64,000 bases of DNA from an uncultured Bacilli bacterium (GTDB lineage Bacteria > Bacillota_I > Bacilli_A > RF39 > UBA660), in the NCBI GenBank assembly GCA_934141145.1, contig CAKPCA010000001.1, positions 49,197 through 113,196 of the forward strand. Reading direction: 5' to 3'. Below are positions 16,623 to 25,703 of the stretch, in pieces (positions within the stretch are counted from its first letter, which is position 1; each line of letters starts with the position of its first letter). The notes beneath the pieces are model-generated. The model worked only from the letters and a program-made list of their open reading frames with translations, was not told the origin of the DNA and did not search any database. The position numbers and the translations under genes were made by a program.

Positions 16623-18104
16623 CTAATTTTCTTCACCACTTTGTGGTCTCATAAGTGGGTACATAACAACATCTCTTATATTATCGCTATTTGTAAGGAG
16701 TTGAATTAATCTATCAATTCCCATTCCCCAACCAGATATAGGTGGCATGCCATATTCCATAGCAGATATATAGTCATAATCCATTTCCATAGCTTCTTCG
16801 TCTCCGCCAGCTTTTATTTTAGCTTGTTCCTCAAGTCTATGCTCTTGTTCAACTGGATCTACAAGTTCTGAATAACCATTTATTATTTCAGCACCATTTA
16901 TTACAAGTTGGAATCTATCTGTTATTTCTTTATTATCGTCATTTGCTCTTGCAAGTGGAGATAAACTCATTGGATGTTCAGTTAAATAAACTGGCCCAAG
17001 CATATGTGGTCTTGCTACTTTTTTGTATAGATAATCTACTAAATTACCATAACCTAAATTTTCAATTGGTGTTTCACTATCAAGTTCAATCTTATCTTCT
17101 TTTATCTTTGCTAATAATTTTTCTTTTGTATTGTATTCTTTAATATCAATATTTGCATATTTCATAATTATATCTCTAAATGAAACAACATCCCATTCTC
17201 CAGATAAATCTACTACTTTATCTCCTACTTGAATATTAAGAGTACCAAATACATTCATAATTATAGTTTGAAGCATTTCTCTTATAAATTTCATATTATC
17301 TTTATAATTAAAATATGCTTGATAAGCTTCAATCATAGTGAAATCTTGTAAGTGAGTTGCATCTATTCCTTCATTTCTAAAGCATCTTGCAATTTCATAT
17401 ACTTTTGGTATACCTGCAATTACTGATCTTTTCATGTATGTTTCAGGTGCAATTCTTAAATATACATCCATATCTAAGGCATTATGATGTGATTTAAATG
17501 GTTTTGCAACTGCACCACTTGCTTTATTATTTAAAATAGGTGTTTCTACTTCATAATATCCTTTACTATCTAAGAATCTTCTAAGTTCTCTAATAAAGTT
17601 CATTCTTATTAAGAATCTTTTTCTAGTATCTTCGTTCATTATCATATCAACATATCTATTTCTATAACAAAGTTCTACGTCAGTAAGTCCATGAAATTTT
17701 TCTGGTAATGGTTTTAATGCTTTACCTAAGAATTCAAAACTTGATGCTCTTAAAGTTTTTTCTCCAGTATGAGTTGTAAATATCTCACCAGTCGCTCCTA
17801 TAAAATCACCTACATCAATATTTGATTTAAAGAAAGCATAATTTTCTTCTCCTACTAAATCAACTTTTATTGATATTTGAAGATCTGCTTCGATATCTCT
17901 TATTTTTAAGAAACTCATTTTACCCATTTTTCTCATAAACACGATTCTACCTGCAACACTAACATTATTAGTTTCATCAGGTAAAAGTGATGCTTCTTTA
18001 AGTGAATGAGTTATTTCATATCTTTCTGGATATGGATTACATACTTTTGAAATTTCTTTTAATTTTTCTCTTCTTACTATTTCTTGTTCTGTTAATTCTC
18101 TCAT
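16623..18104 (-). CDS. lysS: Lysyl-tRNA synthetase, class II
   Basis: 493 residues, usual length. N-terminal OB-fold anticodon-binding domain (about 45-145), class II motifs 1-3: NKASGAVAKPF, the motif 2 loop YEIARCFRNEGIDATHLQDF, and motif 3 MPPISGWGMGIDRLIQLLT. Charges tRNA-Lys. Downstream of dusB, an arrangement also seen in other Firmicutes. Confidence 0.98.
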   Translation of the reverse strand: MRELTEQEIVRREKLKEISKVCNPYPERYEITHSLKEASLLPDETNNVSVAGRIVFMRKMGKMSFLKIRDIEADLQISIKVDLVGEENYAFFKSNIDVGDFIGATGEIFTTHTGEKTLRASSFEFLGKALKPLPEKFHGLTDVELCYRNRYVDMIMNEDTRKRFLIRMNFIRELRRFLDSKGYYEVETPILNNKASGAVAKPFKSHHNALDMDVYLRIAPETYMKRSVIAGIPKVYEIARCFRNEGIDATHLQDFTMIEAYQAYFNYKDNMKFIREMLQTIIMNVFGTLNIQVGDKVVDLSGEWDVVSFRDIIMKYANIDIKEYNTKEKLLAKIKEDKIELDSETPIENLGYGNLVDYLYKKVARPHMLGPVYLTEHPMSLSPLARANDDNKEITDRFQLVINGAEIINGYSELVDPVEQEHRLEEQAKIKAGGDEEAMEMDYDYISAMEYGMPPISGWGMGIDRLIQLLTNSDNIRDVVMYPLMRPQSGEEN

Positions 18105-18181
18105 TTCTTCACCTCGAATCCATTTTAATTATATCATAAAAGAATATTAAAACGAATAGTTTTATTGCTATTTTTTGCCAT

Positions 18182-19156
18182 TTAATCGCATTTTTTCTTA
18201 TATTCTTCTAATATACTTATAAGTTCTTCTTTATTTTGACACTTAAATATTTTATTTTTTAATTCTGCGGAATCTTTTAAACCTCTAACATACCATGCGG
18301 CATGTGTTCTCATTTCTAAAACAGATGTTTTCTCACTTTTTATTTCAAGTAAATAATTAAAATGTTTTAAGCATAATTCTATTTTTTCTTTTGGTGATAA
18401 ATCATCTAATTTTTCACCTGTTTGTAAATAATGTACTATTTGTTTAAATATGTATGGATTACCCAAAGATGCTCTACCTATCATTACGGCATCACAATTA
18501 GTTTCTTTAAACATTCTAATTGCATCATCTACTGATTTTATGTCACCATTTCCTATTACAGGTATATTAACATTATCTTTTACTTCTTTTATAATACTCC
18601 AGTCTGCTTTTCCTTCATAACCTTGTGCTCTAGTTCTAGGATGAACTGTAATTGCACTTGCTCCTGCTTCTTCTATTATTTTTGCGACTGAAACAGCATT
18701 AATACTTTTACTATCCCAGCCACTTCTTATTTTTACAGTTACAGGACATGGAACAGCATTTACAACAGCACTTACTATTTCTTTTATTTTTTCTGGATTT
18801 TTTAAAAGTGCAGAACCTGCTTGTGCTCTTAATGCTACTTTAGGTACAGGGCATCCCATATTAATATCAATAATATCAGGTTTCATTAATTCATATACTT
18901 TTTTAGCAGCAATTACAAAACTTTCTTTATCACTACCAAATATTTGCTGTGCTATTGGTCTTTCATATTCAGTCATATAAAGCATATTTTTAGTTTTCTC
19001 ACTATCATACATTATTGCCTTATCACTTACCATTTCAGCAAATACTAATCCTGCGCCCATTTCTTTTACAATTCTTCTAAATGCACTATTACACACACCT
19101 GCCATTGGAGCTAAACATACATTATTTTCTATTACTAAATCTCTAATTTTAAACAT
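18182..19156 (-). CDS. dusB: tRNA-dihydrouridine synthase DusB
   Basis: 324 residues. FMN-binding TIM-barrel motifs: APMAGVCNSAFRRI, INMGCPVPKVALRAQAGSAL with the catalytic Cys, and GNGDI, MIGRASLGNPYIF. Reduces specific uridines in tRNA. AGTGGTGAT precedes the ATG. Followed by lysS. Confidence 0.95.
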   Translation of the reverse strand: MFKIRDLVIENNVCLAPMAGVCNSAFRRIVKEMGAGLVFAEMVSDKAIMYDSEKTKNMLYMTEYERPIAQQIFGSDKESFVIAAKKVYELMKPDIIDINMGCPVPKVALRAQAGSALLKNPEKIKEIVSAVVNAVPCPVTVKIRSGWDSKSINAVSVAKIIEEAGASAITVHPRTRAQGYEGKADWSIIKEVKDNVNIPVIGNGDIKSVDDAIRMFKETNCDAVMIGRASLGNPYIFKQIVHYLQTGEKLDDLSPKEKIELCLKHFNYLLEIKSEKTSVLEMRTHAAWYVRGLKDSAELKNKIFKCQNKEELISILEEYKKKCD

Positions 19157-19204
19157 AAAATCACCACTCTAGGTAATATAATATCACAATAAAATATAAA
19201 TAAA

Positions 19205-19237
19205 AAGAATTCTAGATAATTATTATTTAGAATTCTT
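19205..19237 (-). terminator. Terminator after the sensor kinase gene
   Basis: Ten-bp stem AAGAATTCTA / TAGAATTCTT around a 13-base loop, then a T-run on the minus strand, at the stop of 19223. Confidence 0.65.
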
Positions 19238-20503
19238 ATTTATTATAAATTCAACACCTTCTTTTGTATTTTTTGCAACTACTTTATAACCAATTATATC
19301 AACATTTGCTTTTACAATTGATAATCCAAGTCCATTTTCACCTTTTGAACCTTTATTATATGGTTTAAACATATCTTTTAATATATCTTTTTCTATTTTT
19401 TCACCATCATTATAAAATACAACTTTATTTTCTTTTATTGTAATAACAATTTTTGTTTTAGCATATCTTATAAAATTACTTAAAATATTATTTATTATAG
19501 ATTCCCAAATATCTTCTGTACCATTATATTCTATATTTTCATCATCACATTTTATTTCGTATATTAAATTTTTATTTATTATTTTATATTTATCAACAGT
19601 AGTATTGATAATAGTTTGAATTTTTATTTTTTTATCGTTTTTATAGGAGTTTTGTAAATATGTAATTTTATTTAATTCTAATAAGGTTTTTACTTTTTTT
19701 TCTAATTTTTCTATTTGAGTTTCACTTACAGTTAGTACTGTATCAATATCTTCTATACCATCTTTATAAGCTTCAATATATGATTTTACAACCATAATTG
19801 GAGTCTTAAAATCATGTGATATATTTTGGTACATTTCACTTTTATATTTTTCTTCTGATAATATAATATCTTTCATTTTATCAATTGTATCATCTAATAA
19901 TTTTAATTCATCATCTAGTTCATATTTATTTTCTGCGACAGAAAAGTTTTCATCTGTAATATTATCTACTTTTAGTTTTAGTCTTTCTAGTTTTTTTACA
20001 ACTATTCTAGACCATAAAAGTAATAAGATTAATATTATTAAGAATGTTGTAATTACTATGGGTAATACTATCATAAGAGTATTTACACGCAAAACTTTAA
20101 TGTAGGAATCAGAAGTTATTGCAATAGTTTTTGTTTCAGTTCCTCTTACTTTTAGATAATAGTAATATTTTTTACCTTTATATATGAACTTACCTTGACC
20201 TTTATCAATATATTTTAATATTTTAGTATAATCTTCAATATCCAATATATTTCTGTAATTGCTTGTTATATATGCAGCACTACCATCAAACTGTATATAT
20301 ACTATATCTCTAAATTTTCTATTTTTATTGCTTGTCCCTTCAAATACTTGAAGAGGTTGCTCTAAATAATTATAAACTGTTTCTTCAAAAAATGGTTCTA
20401 GTGATTTAGGTAATACTATGATTAAAGAAATAATCATTATCATAAAAGATAATATTGTTATAATAACGAGTTGTTTTGATAAATTTATTTTAAGATTTTT
20501 CAT
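19223..20503 (-). CDS. Membrane sensor histidine kinase
   Basis: 426 residues. Membrane segments at about 12-31 and 141-165 enclose an extracellular sensor domain of about 105 residues; then HAMP-like linker, phospho-acceptor His230 in NISHDFKTPIMVV, N-box NNILSNFIRYA and G-box GENGLGLSIVK. Starts in the regulator's last codons (4-base overlap), so the pair is co-translated. Likely partner of the ABC exporter encoded upstream in the same transcript. Confidence 0.93.
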   Translation of the reverse strand: MKNLKINLSKQLVIITILSFMIMIISLIIVLPKSLEPFFEETVYNYLEQPLQVFEGTSNKNRKFRDIVYIQFDGSAAYITSNYRNILDIEDYTKILKYIDKGQGKFIYKGKKYYYYLKVRGTETKTIAITSDSYIKVLRVNTLMIVLPIVITTFLIILILLLLWSRIVVKKLERLKLKVDNITDENFSVAENKYELDDELKLLDDTIDKMKDIILSEEKYKSEMYQNISHDFKTPIMVVKSYIEAYKDGIEDIDTVLTVSETQIEKLEKKVKTLLELNKITYLQNSYKNDKKIKIQTIINTTVDKYKIINKNLIYEIKCDDENIEYNGTEDIWESIINNILSNFIRYAKTKIVITIKENKVVFYNDGEKIEKDILKDMFKPYNKGSKGENGLGLSIVKANVDIIGYKVVAKNTKEGVEFIINKNSK

Positions 20504-21162
20504 ACTAATCTATATCCATATCCATAAATAGTATTTATGTCTAAATATTTTAATTTTTTTCTAAGTCTTCTTATTGAATCATCTACAACTCTATCATTTC
20601 CAAAATAATCTTTTCCCCATATGTTATCTAATATAGTTTCTCTATCTAATGACTTTCCTTTGTTATTTATAAAGAATAATAATATATCAAACTCTAGGGT
20701 AGTAAGCTCAATATCTTTATCTTTATATGAAACAGTTCTTTTTTCGGTATTAATTTCATAATCATTATATTTTATTTTATGAAAATCTTTACTATAAGTT
20801 CTTTTTAATATATTTTTGACTCTTAACACTAGTTCTTTTGGTGTATATGGTTTTGCTATATAATCATCAGATCCAAGTTCTAATCCCATTATTTTATCAA
20901 TAGACTCATCTCTCGCTGAACTAAATATAACAGGAACTTCTTCATCTTTTTGTCTTATCTTTTTAATAATATCATAACCAGTAACATCGTCTTCTAGCAT
21001 TATGTCAAGTATCCATAAATGGACACTATTTTCTTCATTTATAAAGTTTAGAGCGTCATTTCCTTTAGTGAATGTTACTACATCAAATCCTTCCTTCTTT
21101 AAATAACTTGATAATAAGTTATTTAAAGATAATTCATCTTCCACTAAACAAATTTTATACAT
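20500..21162 (-). CDS. OmpR/PhoB-family response regulator
   Basis: 220 residues. Receiver domain with VEDE (acidic pocket), phospho-acceptor Asp53 (LDIMLED), and AKPYTPKEL; winged-helix DNA-binding domain with the REtILDNIWG and DDSIRRLRKKL segments. Start set at the ATG at 21162 (GGTG six bases upstream); GTG and ATG codons further upstream belong to the ribosome site. Overlaps the kinase start. Confidence 0.93.
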   Translation of the reverse strand: MYKICLVEDELSLNNLLSSYLKKEGFDVVTFTKGNDALNFINEENSVHLWILDIMLEDDVTGYDIIKKIRQKDEEVPVIFSSARDESIDKIMGLELGSDDYIAKPYTPKELVLRVKNILKRTYSKDFHKIKYNDYEINTEKRTVSYKDKDIELTTLEFDILLFFINNKGKSLDRETILDNIWGKDYFGNDRVVDDSIRRLRKKLKYLDINTIYGYGYRLV

Positions 21163-21197
21163 ACGCATCACCACTTATATTATATCACAAATTTTAA

Positions 21198-21869
21198 CTA
21201 TTTACTTTCTATGTATATATCACCCCCTTTAATACGATATATTACATCAGCATTTTGTGCTACTTTCTTAGAATGTGTTACTACAATAACACATTTTCCT
21301 TTATCAACTAAATCTTTAAATATTTTAATAATTCTTTCTTCGGTTTCTTCATCCAAATTACCAGTTGGTTCATCTGCCATTAAAAATTCAATATCACCGA
21401 CTAAACTTCTTGCTATTGCAACTCTTTGTTGTTCTCCACCAGATAACTTTAAAATTGTTCTATCTGCTGTATTATTATCTATACCAAGCATATTTAATAA
21501 TTTTAATGCTTCTTTTTTCTTATCTTTTATTTTTAAATGCATTATATCCATTGGGACTATCACATTTTCAAGAGCAGTCATATATGGTATTAAGTTATAT
21601 GATTGGAATATAATATTTACATTGTTTAATCTGTATTTACTGTATCCAATTTTCTTAATACTTTCTTCATTATAAAATATATTTCCTTCTTCTAATGTAT
21701 CAAGACCTGATATTAATGATAGAAATGTTGTTTTACCACTTCCGCTTTCTCCAAGTATGGCATAAAACTTACCAGTTTCAAATTCACAAGAAATGTTATT
21801 TAATACTTTTTTTCTTTTTATACCATCTTGATATGTATGTGATAAATTCATAACTTTTATTTTACTCAT
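21198..21869 (-). CDS. ABC transporter ATPase, MacB/LolD/SalX type
   Basis: 223 residues. Walker A GESGSGKTT, Q-loop IFQSYNL, signature LSGGEQQRVAIARSL, Walker B FLMADEPTGNLDE, H-loop VTHSKK. Pairs with the permease that ends 3 bases upstream. Family members export peptides or lipoproteins or sense cell-wall antibiotics; the linked two-component system fits an envelope-stress or antimicrobial-peptide response. Confidence 0.95.
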   Translation of the reverse strand: MSKIKVMNLSHTYQDGIKRKKVLNNISCEFETGKFYAILGESGSGKTTFLSLISGLDTLEEGNIFYNEESIKKIGYSKYRLNNVNIIFQSYNLIPYMTALENVIVPMDIMHLKIKDKKKEALKLLNMLGIDNNTADRTILKLSGGEQQRVAIARSLVGDIEFLMADEPTGNLDEETEERIIKIFKDLVDKGKCVIVVTHSKKVAQNADVIYRIKGGDIYIESK

Positions 21870-21872
21870 AAA

Positions 21873-23282
21873 CTACTCCTTTCTAGATAATATATCTTTA
21901 GGATCACTATTTAATATTTTTATTGATGGAATCACCATTGATATAACTATTATTAATGATTCTACTAAAACCAATATTAGTATATCTTTTGAAGAAACGT
22001 CTACATTTAATTCATCAATAACACTTACATTACTATTAGACTCCATAAATTTAGCATCTCCTCTAAATCCATTACCTCTCTTATTTTGATTAAAATCTTC
22101 TGTTTGACTTACTTGATTATCAAGTATTACATTTGCAAATTTTTGACTTACAAATTTAGAAGTTCCTATTGCAAGTATGAAAGATATAAATGTAATCATT
22201 AATAATTCCAATATAAATTGACCTATTATTTTTATTTTCTTTTCACCAAGTGATAACAATACTCCAATCTCATAATTTCTTTCTTTTAAAGAATTTATAA
22301 TAATTAAACTTATAATTACTATTGCAGATACAGTTACTACAACTAAAACAATATTTGAAAATGATTGTACTCCTTTTATAGAAGATACCATTCTATCATA
22401 TGAATTAGTATCAATATCAAGAGTTAAGTTTCTATCACTTAAATCAGTTACTAGTTTATTTGCTTCAGTCTTGAATTCATCAACTTTATCTGGATTATTT
22501 AAATAAAATACTGCGGAAGTAATAGTATAATCACCATCATTATATTCTTCACTACTTAAAAAGCTTTCTGCTGAATTAATATCTATGTAAATCTTATTAT
22601 AATTTGTAAAGCCTTTATTTTCTTTATATTGATAGATTCCAACTATTTTAAGTGTATGTTCTTCACCATCTGAATCTGTTAAAGTAATATTATCTGAAAC
22701 AGATAAGTTATTTGCTTCTGCAAGTTCATATGAAATTATTACGACATTCTTGCTTTCTTCATCAAATGATGCACCATTTACTAATTCTATTTTCTTATTA
22801 ACATAATCATCATCTAACTCAAATATATTTATAGCTTCTACTTCTAAACTATTATTTCTTTCTGGTCCTCTATTATCGTTACTATTACTAGTTGACTCAT
22901 AAAGAGAAAATGATTTTTCAGTTGCATTTACATTAAAGGTATATTTAATATCATTAACGTATTTAATTGAAGATATTTTTTGAACATCTGACAATTTAAT
23001 ATTACTGTTATTCATTTTTTCATGCATATCCTGCATTTGACTTTTTTTGTCTTCTATAGAACCTTGATCTTCTTTTTTAAATTCATCTCTTAGTTTTGAC
23101 ATATCCATAGAAAGTGTTACTGTTCCACCTAATGACTCTTTTGCAAGTTCCATTGATTTATTAGTCGCATTTTTTATAGAAATTGAACATAAAACAAGAG
23201 TTGATACTATAAAAAGAAATAATAACATAATTATATTTTTTGTTTTTCTTCCTTTTACACTTAAATATGCTCTTCTAAACAT
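21873..23282 (-). CDS. MacB/FtsX-type ABC permease
   Basis: 469 residues. One N-terminal membrane segment (about 15-37), a large extracellular MacB-core-like domain (about 40-310) with polar Asn/Ser-rich stretches, and three C-terminal segments (about 315-340, 360-385, 435-458). The FtsX-like region (YEIGVLLSLGEKKIKIIGQF) is clear. Works with the ATPase at 21198-21869 as a mechanotransmission-type exporter. First gene of a four-gene unit with the kinase and regulator. Confidence 0.9.
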   Translation of the reverse strand: MFRRAYLSVKGRKTKNIIMLLFLFIVSTLVLCSISIKNATNKSMELAKESLGGTVTLSMDMSKLRDEFKKEDQGSIEDKKSQMQDMHEKMNNSNIKLSDVQKISSIKYVNDIKYTFNVNATEKSFSLYESTSNSNDNRGPERNNSLEVEAINIFELDDDYVNKKIELVNGASFDEESKNVVIISYELAEANNLSVSDNITLTDSDGEEHTLKIVGIYQYKENKGFTNYNKIYIDINSAESFLSSEEYNDGDYTITSAVFYLNNPDKVDEFKTEANKLVTDLSDRNLTLDIDTNSYDRMVSSIKGVQSFSNIVLVVVTVSAIVIISLIIINSLKERNYEIGVLLSLGEKKIKIIGQFILELLMITFISFILAIGTSKFVSQKFANVILDNQVSQTEDFNQNKRGNGFRGDAKFMESNSNVSVIDELNVDVSSKDILILVLVESLIIVISMVIPSIKILNSDPKDILSRKE

Positions 23283-23339
23283 TCTCTTCCTCCTTACAAC
23301 TTAATGATATAAAATCAATGTAGAGAAAAAACTTTAAAA

Positions 23340-23867
23340 TTATGTGAAATTATGTGATATATTTTTTGCCTTTATAATAAGTCTTTTTTGGTTATCCTGT
23401 GTACAAGTTATAAGAGTTAATATTTTTTTATCATATACGTTATCTAAAACATAAGTATCTTTTATATCTACTATTTCTATATTGTATACTATAAATTTAT
23501 ATTTGAAGTTAAATGTATTAATAATTATTTCATCATTAATATCTAATCTATAAAGTACTGAGAAAACATTTTTAGTATTATGTCCTGCTAAAACAATATT
23601 GTATGACGAGCTTTCTATATTACCTTTATTATTTACTAGTGAGATATTTTTAGAATCTAAACTTTCTTCATTTTTTATTAACTTTGTATAGTCATACTTT
23701 GGTATATTTATATAACCAAAATATTTATTTTCTTTTTGATAAACTTCTTTATTTTCTAAAATATTATCTATTTTTTCATATTCTTTATTATATATAGTAC
23801 TATCACTATTAAATAATACTAATATAGTAATAAGAAAGCTAATTTTGCATAATCTTTTTAATAACAA
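23340..23867 (-). CDS. Sortase
   Basis: 175 residues. N-terminal membrane anchor (about 8-22) and a sortase fold with His96 (IVLAGHN), Cys155 (LTLITCT) and Arg162 (NQKRLIIKA), the catalytic triad. Short length and TLxTC resemble class C/D-like enzymes, class not certain. Start is probably TTG, 29 bases inside the end of the upstream surface-protein gene; no ATG occurs nearby. This coupling points to the upstream protein as substrate. Confidence 0.88.
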   Translation of the reverse strand: MLLKRLCKISFLITILVLFNSDSTIYNKEYEKIDNILENKEVYQKENKYFGYINIPKYDYTKLIKNEESLDSKNISLVNNKGNIESSSYNIVLAGHNTKNVFSVLYRLDINDEIIINTFNFKYKFIVYNIEIVDIKDTYVLDNVYDKKILTLITCTQDNQKRLIIKAKNISHNFT

Positions 23868-25569
23868 ACAAAATACCTATTATTGCAAATGGAAATATAT
23901 TTAATAATATATTGCTAGATGAAGATGTAACTGGCATTATTGATTTTTCATTAGTTACTTTTATATCTGAAAGACAACTCATATCATTTACAGAAAAATA
24001 AACTATTTCTTCATTTAAAATGTATCCACTTGGTACTTTTATTTGTTTTATGTAATATTTACCATAAGGTAATTTTTCTATAGTTATTTTGCCTTCACTA
24101 TCTGTTTTACCATTATAAACAATATTATTGTTTTCATCATATACATTTATTTCAACATTTGGAAGAAAAGTACCATCATTAGATGATGTAATATAAACTA
24201 CATCACATTTTACTTTTTCATTAGTAATTTTTATATTTTCAGTAACTATATTAGATTTATCATCTTTATATTTTAACTCTACTTTTTTGTATTCATTATT
24301 TAAAATATATCCTTCTAGTGTACTTATTTCTTTTAAATAATATGTTTCTAAATCTAAATCACTGATATTTATTTTGCCATTAACATCTGTTTTATATGTT
24401 TTAATAATTTTAAAATTACTATCATATAAACCAATTTCTACACCTTCTAATGGTATATTATCTTCATTTACTTTTAATACATTTATTTCTCCTTTAGGAT
24501 GAGAATTAAATACATCTATGTCATAATATTCATTATTTAGCGTTATATTATCATTTATCTCAAATATTTGATTTTCCTTATTAATAACATATCCATTAGA
24601 TGCATTTATCTCTTCTAATTCATATTTTCCTTTTGGTAAAGAAATAATAGCATATCCATTATTTACTTCTAAATATTCATTTATATACTCACCAGTATTA
24701 ACATCTTTTACTTTAAATATAGTACCTTTTTCCTTTATTAAATCTTTCGTTTCGCTATCCCTTTTATTTATTCTTACCTTAACTTTATCTACATTTATAG
24801 ATAATTCAGATTCTTTAAAATCATTAAATCCAAAGAAAACCATAGACTGACTTTCTACACCTTTACTTCTAAATAATAATGTTTCATTATTATTTCCTTT
24901 AGTTCTAAATAAAATTTTATTAGAACCGAATCTATTAAGTTTAATAGTTATAGAATTATTATTTCTATCATAATTTAATGAAGTATCAATAACATAATTA
25001 TCAAGTACATTATTAATATCTTCTAAAACTAGAGTTTTACCATAATCATCAGAATAACATCTACCTGTGAATGATGGCATAACATTATGCCTATTAACTA
25101 AGTTTAATATTTCATTTTTCTCATTTTCAACATTAATTTCTTCAGCACCATCTGATAGAGATGTAGTCCATCTCACATAATCATCTTTAAAAAGCCATAT
25201 TAATTCTTGAGTTGCCATATAGTATCTAACTGTATTATGACCTTCATATCCATAACCATAATGAGATATAAGTTCCATTTGTCTTTTTTCTTCATCTGTA
25301 TAACCAGATTGTGTCCAATCATTAGTTGAAGTATATAATTTTGTATTTATTACCTTCCAAGGTTCAATACAATATGATAACTTACCATTTTGATACCTAA
25401 ATGGAAGTTTACCATAGGACATTAATATTCCTCTTTTATAGTGATAAGCATAAACCTTATCAATGTATTCTGTTTTTAATTCCGAATCATTTTCTAGAGC
25501 ATTTGCATTAAATACAGAACAAAAAAATACAAATACTGAAATTATTACTGCTTTAATTATTTTTTTCAT
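23839..25569 (-). CDS. Thioester-domain (TQxA) surface protein with Cna-B/SpaA repeats
   Basis: 576 residues. Signal peptide (1-25, cleaved near ANALEN); thioester domain with Cys67 in SYCIEPWKV and Gln121 in ATQELIW, the Cys-Gln pair that forms an adhesive thioester; three SpaA/Cna-B-like modules (about 250-330, 345-425, 430-535) of the KVNEDNIPLEGVEIGLYD type; then IMPVTSSSS, a hydrophobic segment and a KKIMQN tail. MPVTS sits where LPxTG is expected. ATG at 25569 chosen for spacing to AAAGGTG. Likely host adhesin; the host target is unknown. Confidence 0.88.
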   Translation of the reverse strand: MKKIIKAVIISVFVFFCSVFNANALENDSELKTEYIDKVYAYHYKRGILMSYGKLPFRYQNGKLSYCIEPWKVINTKLYTSTNDWTQSGYTDEEKRQMELISHYGYGYEGHNTVRYYMATQELIWLFKDDYVRWTTSLSDGAEEINVENEKNEILNLVNRHNVMPSFTGRCYSDDYGKTLVLEDINNVLDNYVIDTSLNYDRNNNSITIKLNRFGSNKILFRTKGNNNETLLFRSKGVESQSMVFFGFNDFKESELSINVDKVKVRINKRDSETKDLIKEKGTIFKVKDVNTGEYINEYLEVNNGYAIISLPKGKYELEEINASNGYVINKENQIFEINDNITLNNEYYDIDVFNSHPKGEINVLKVNEDNIPLEGVEIGLYDSNFKIIKTYKTDVNGKINISDLDLETYYLKEISTLEGYILNNEYKKVELKYKDDKSNIVTENIKITNEKVKCDVVYITSSNDGTFLPNVEINVYDENNNIVYNGKTDSEGKITIEKLPYGKYYIKQIKVPSGYILNEEIVYFSVNDMSCLSDIKVTNEKSIMPVTSSSSNILLNIFPFAIIGILFVIKKIMQN

Positions 25570-25665
25570 TTTCATCACCTTTCAAAATATATATTTGCTT
25601 TAAATAGGTGATTGTCCCCTAAAAAAATTGATTTTTTTAATTTTTTTGTATATTTTCATAAAAAA

Positions 25666-25690
25666 AGAAAACAGTATTTAATTGTTTTCT
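25666..25690 (-). terminator. Terminator after spoIVA
   Basis: AGAAAAC / GTTTTCT stem with an 11-base loop and a run of T on the minus strand. Confidence 0.6.
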
Positions 25691-25703
25691 AGTTTAAATG
25701 TTA

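Noticed and set aside
25579..25665. Leader of the thioester adhesin considered as a c-di-GMP or other riboswitch
   Set aside because: Only a weak AGGGGACAATCACCT partial pairing is visible; no conserved riboswitch core can be matched.
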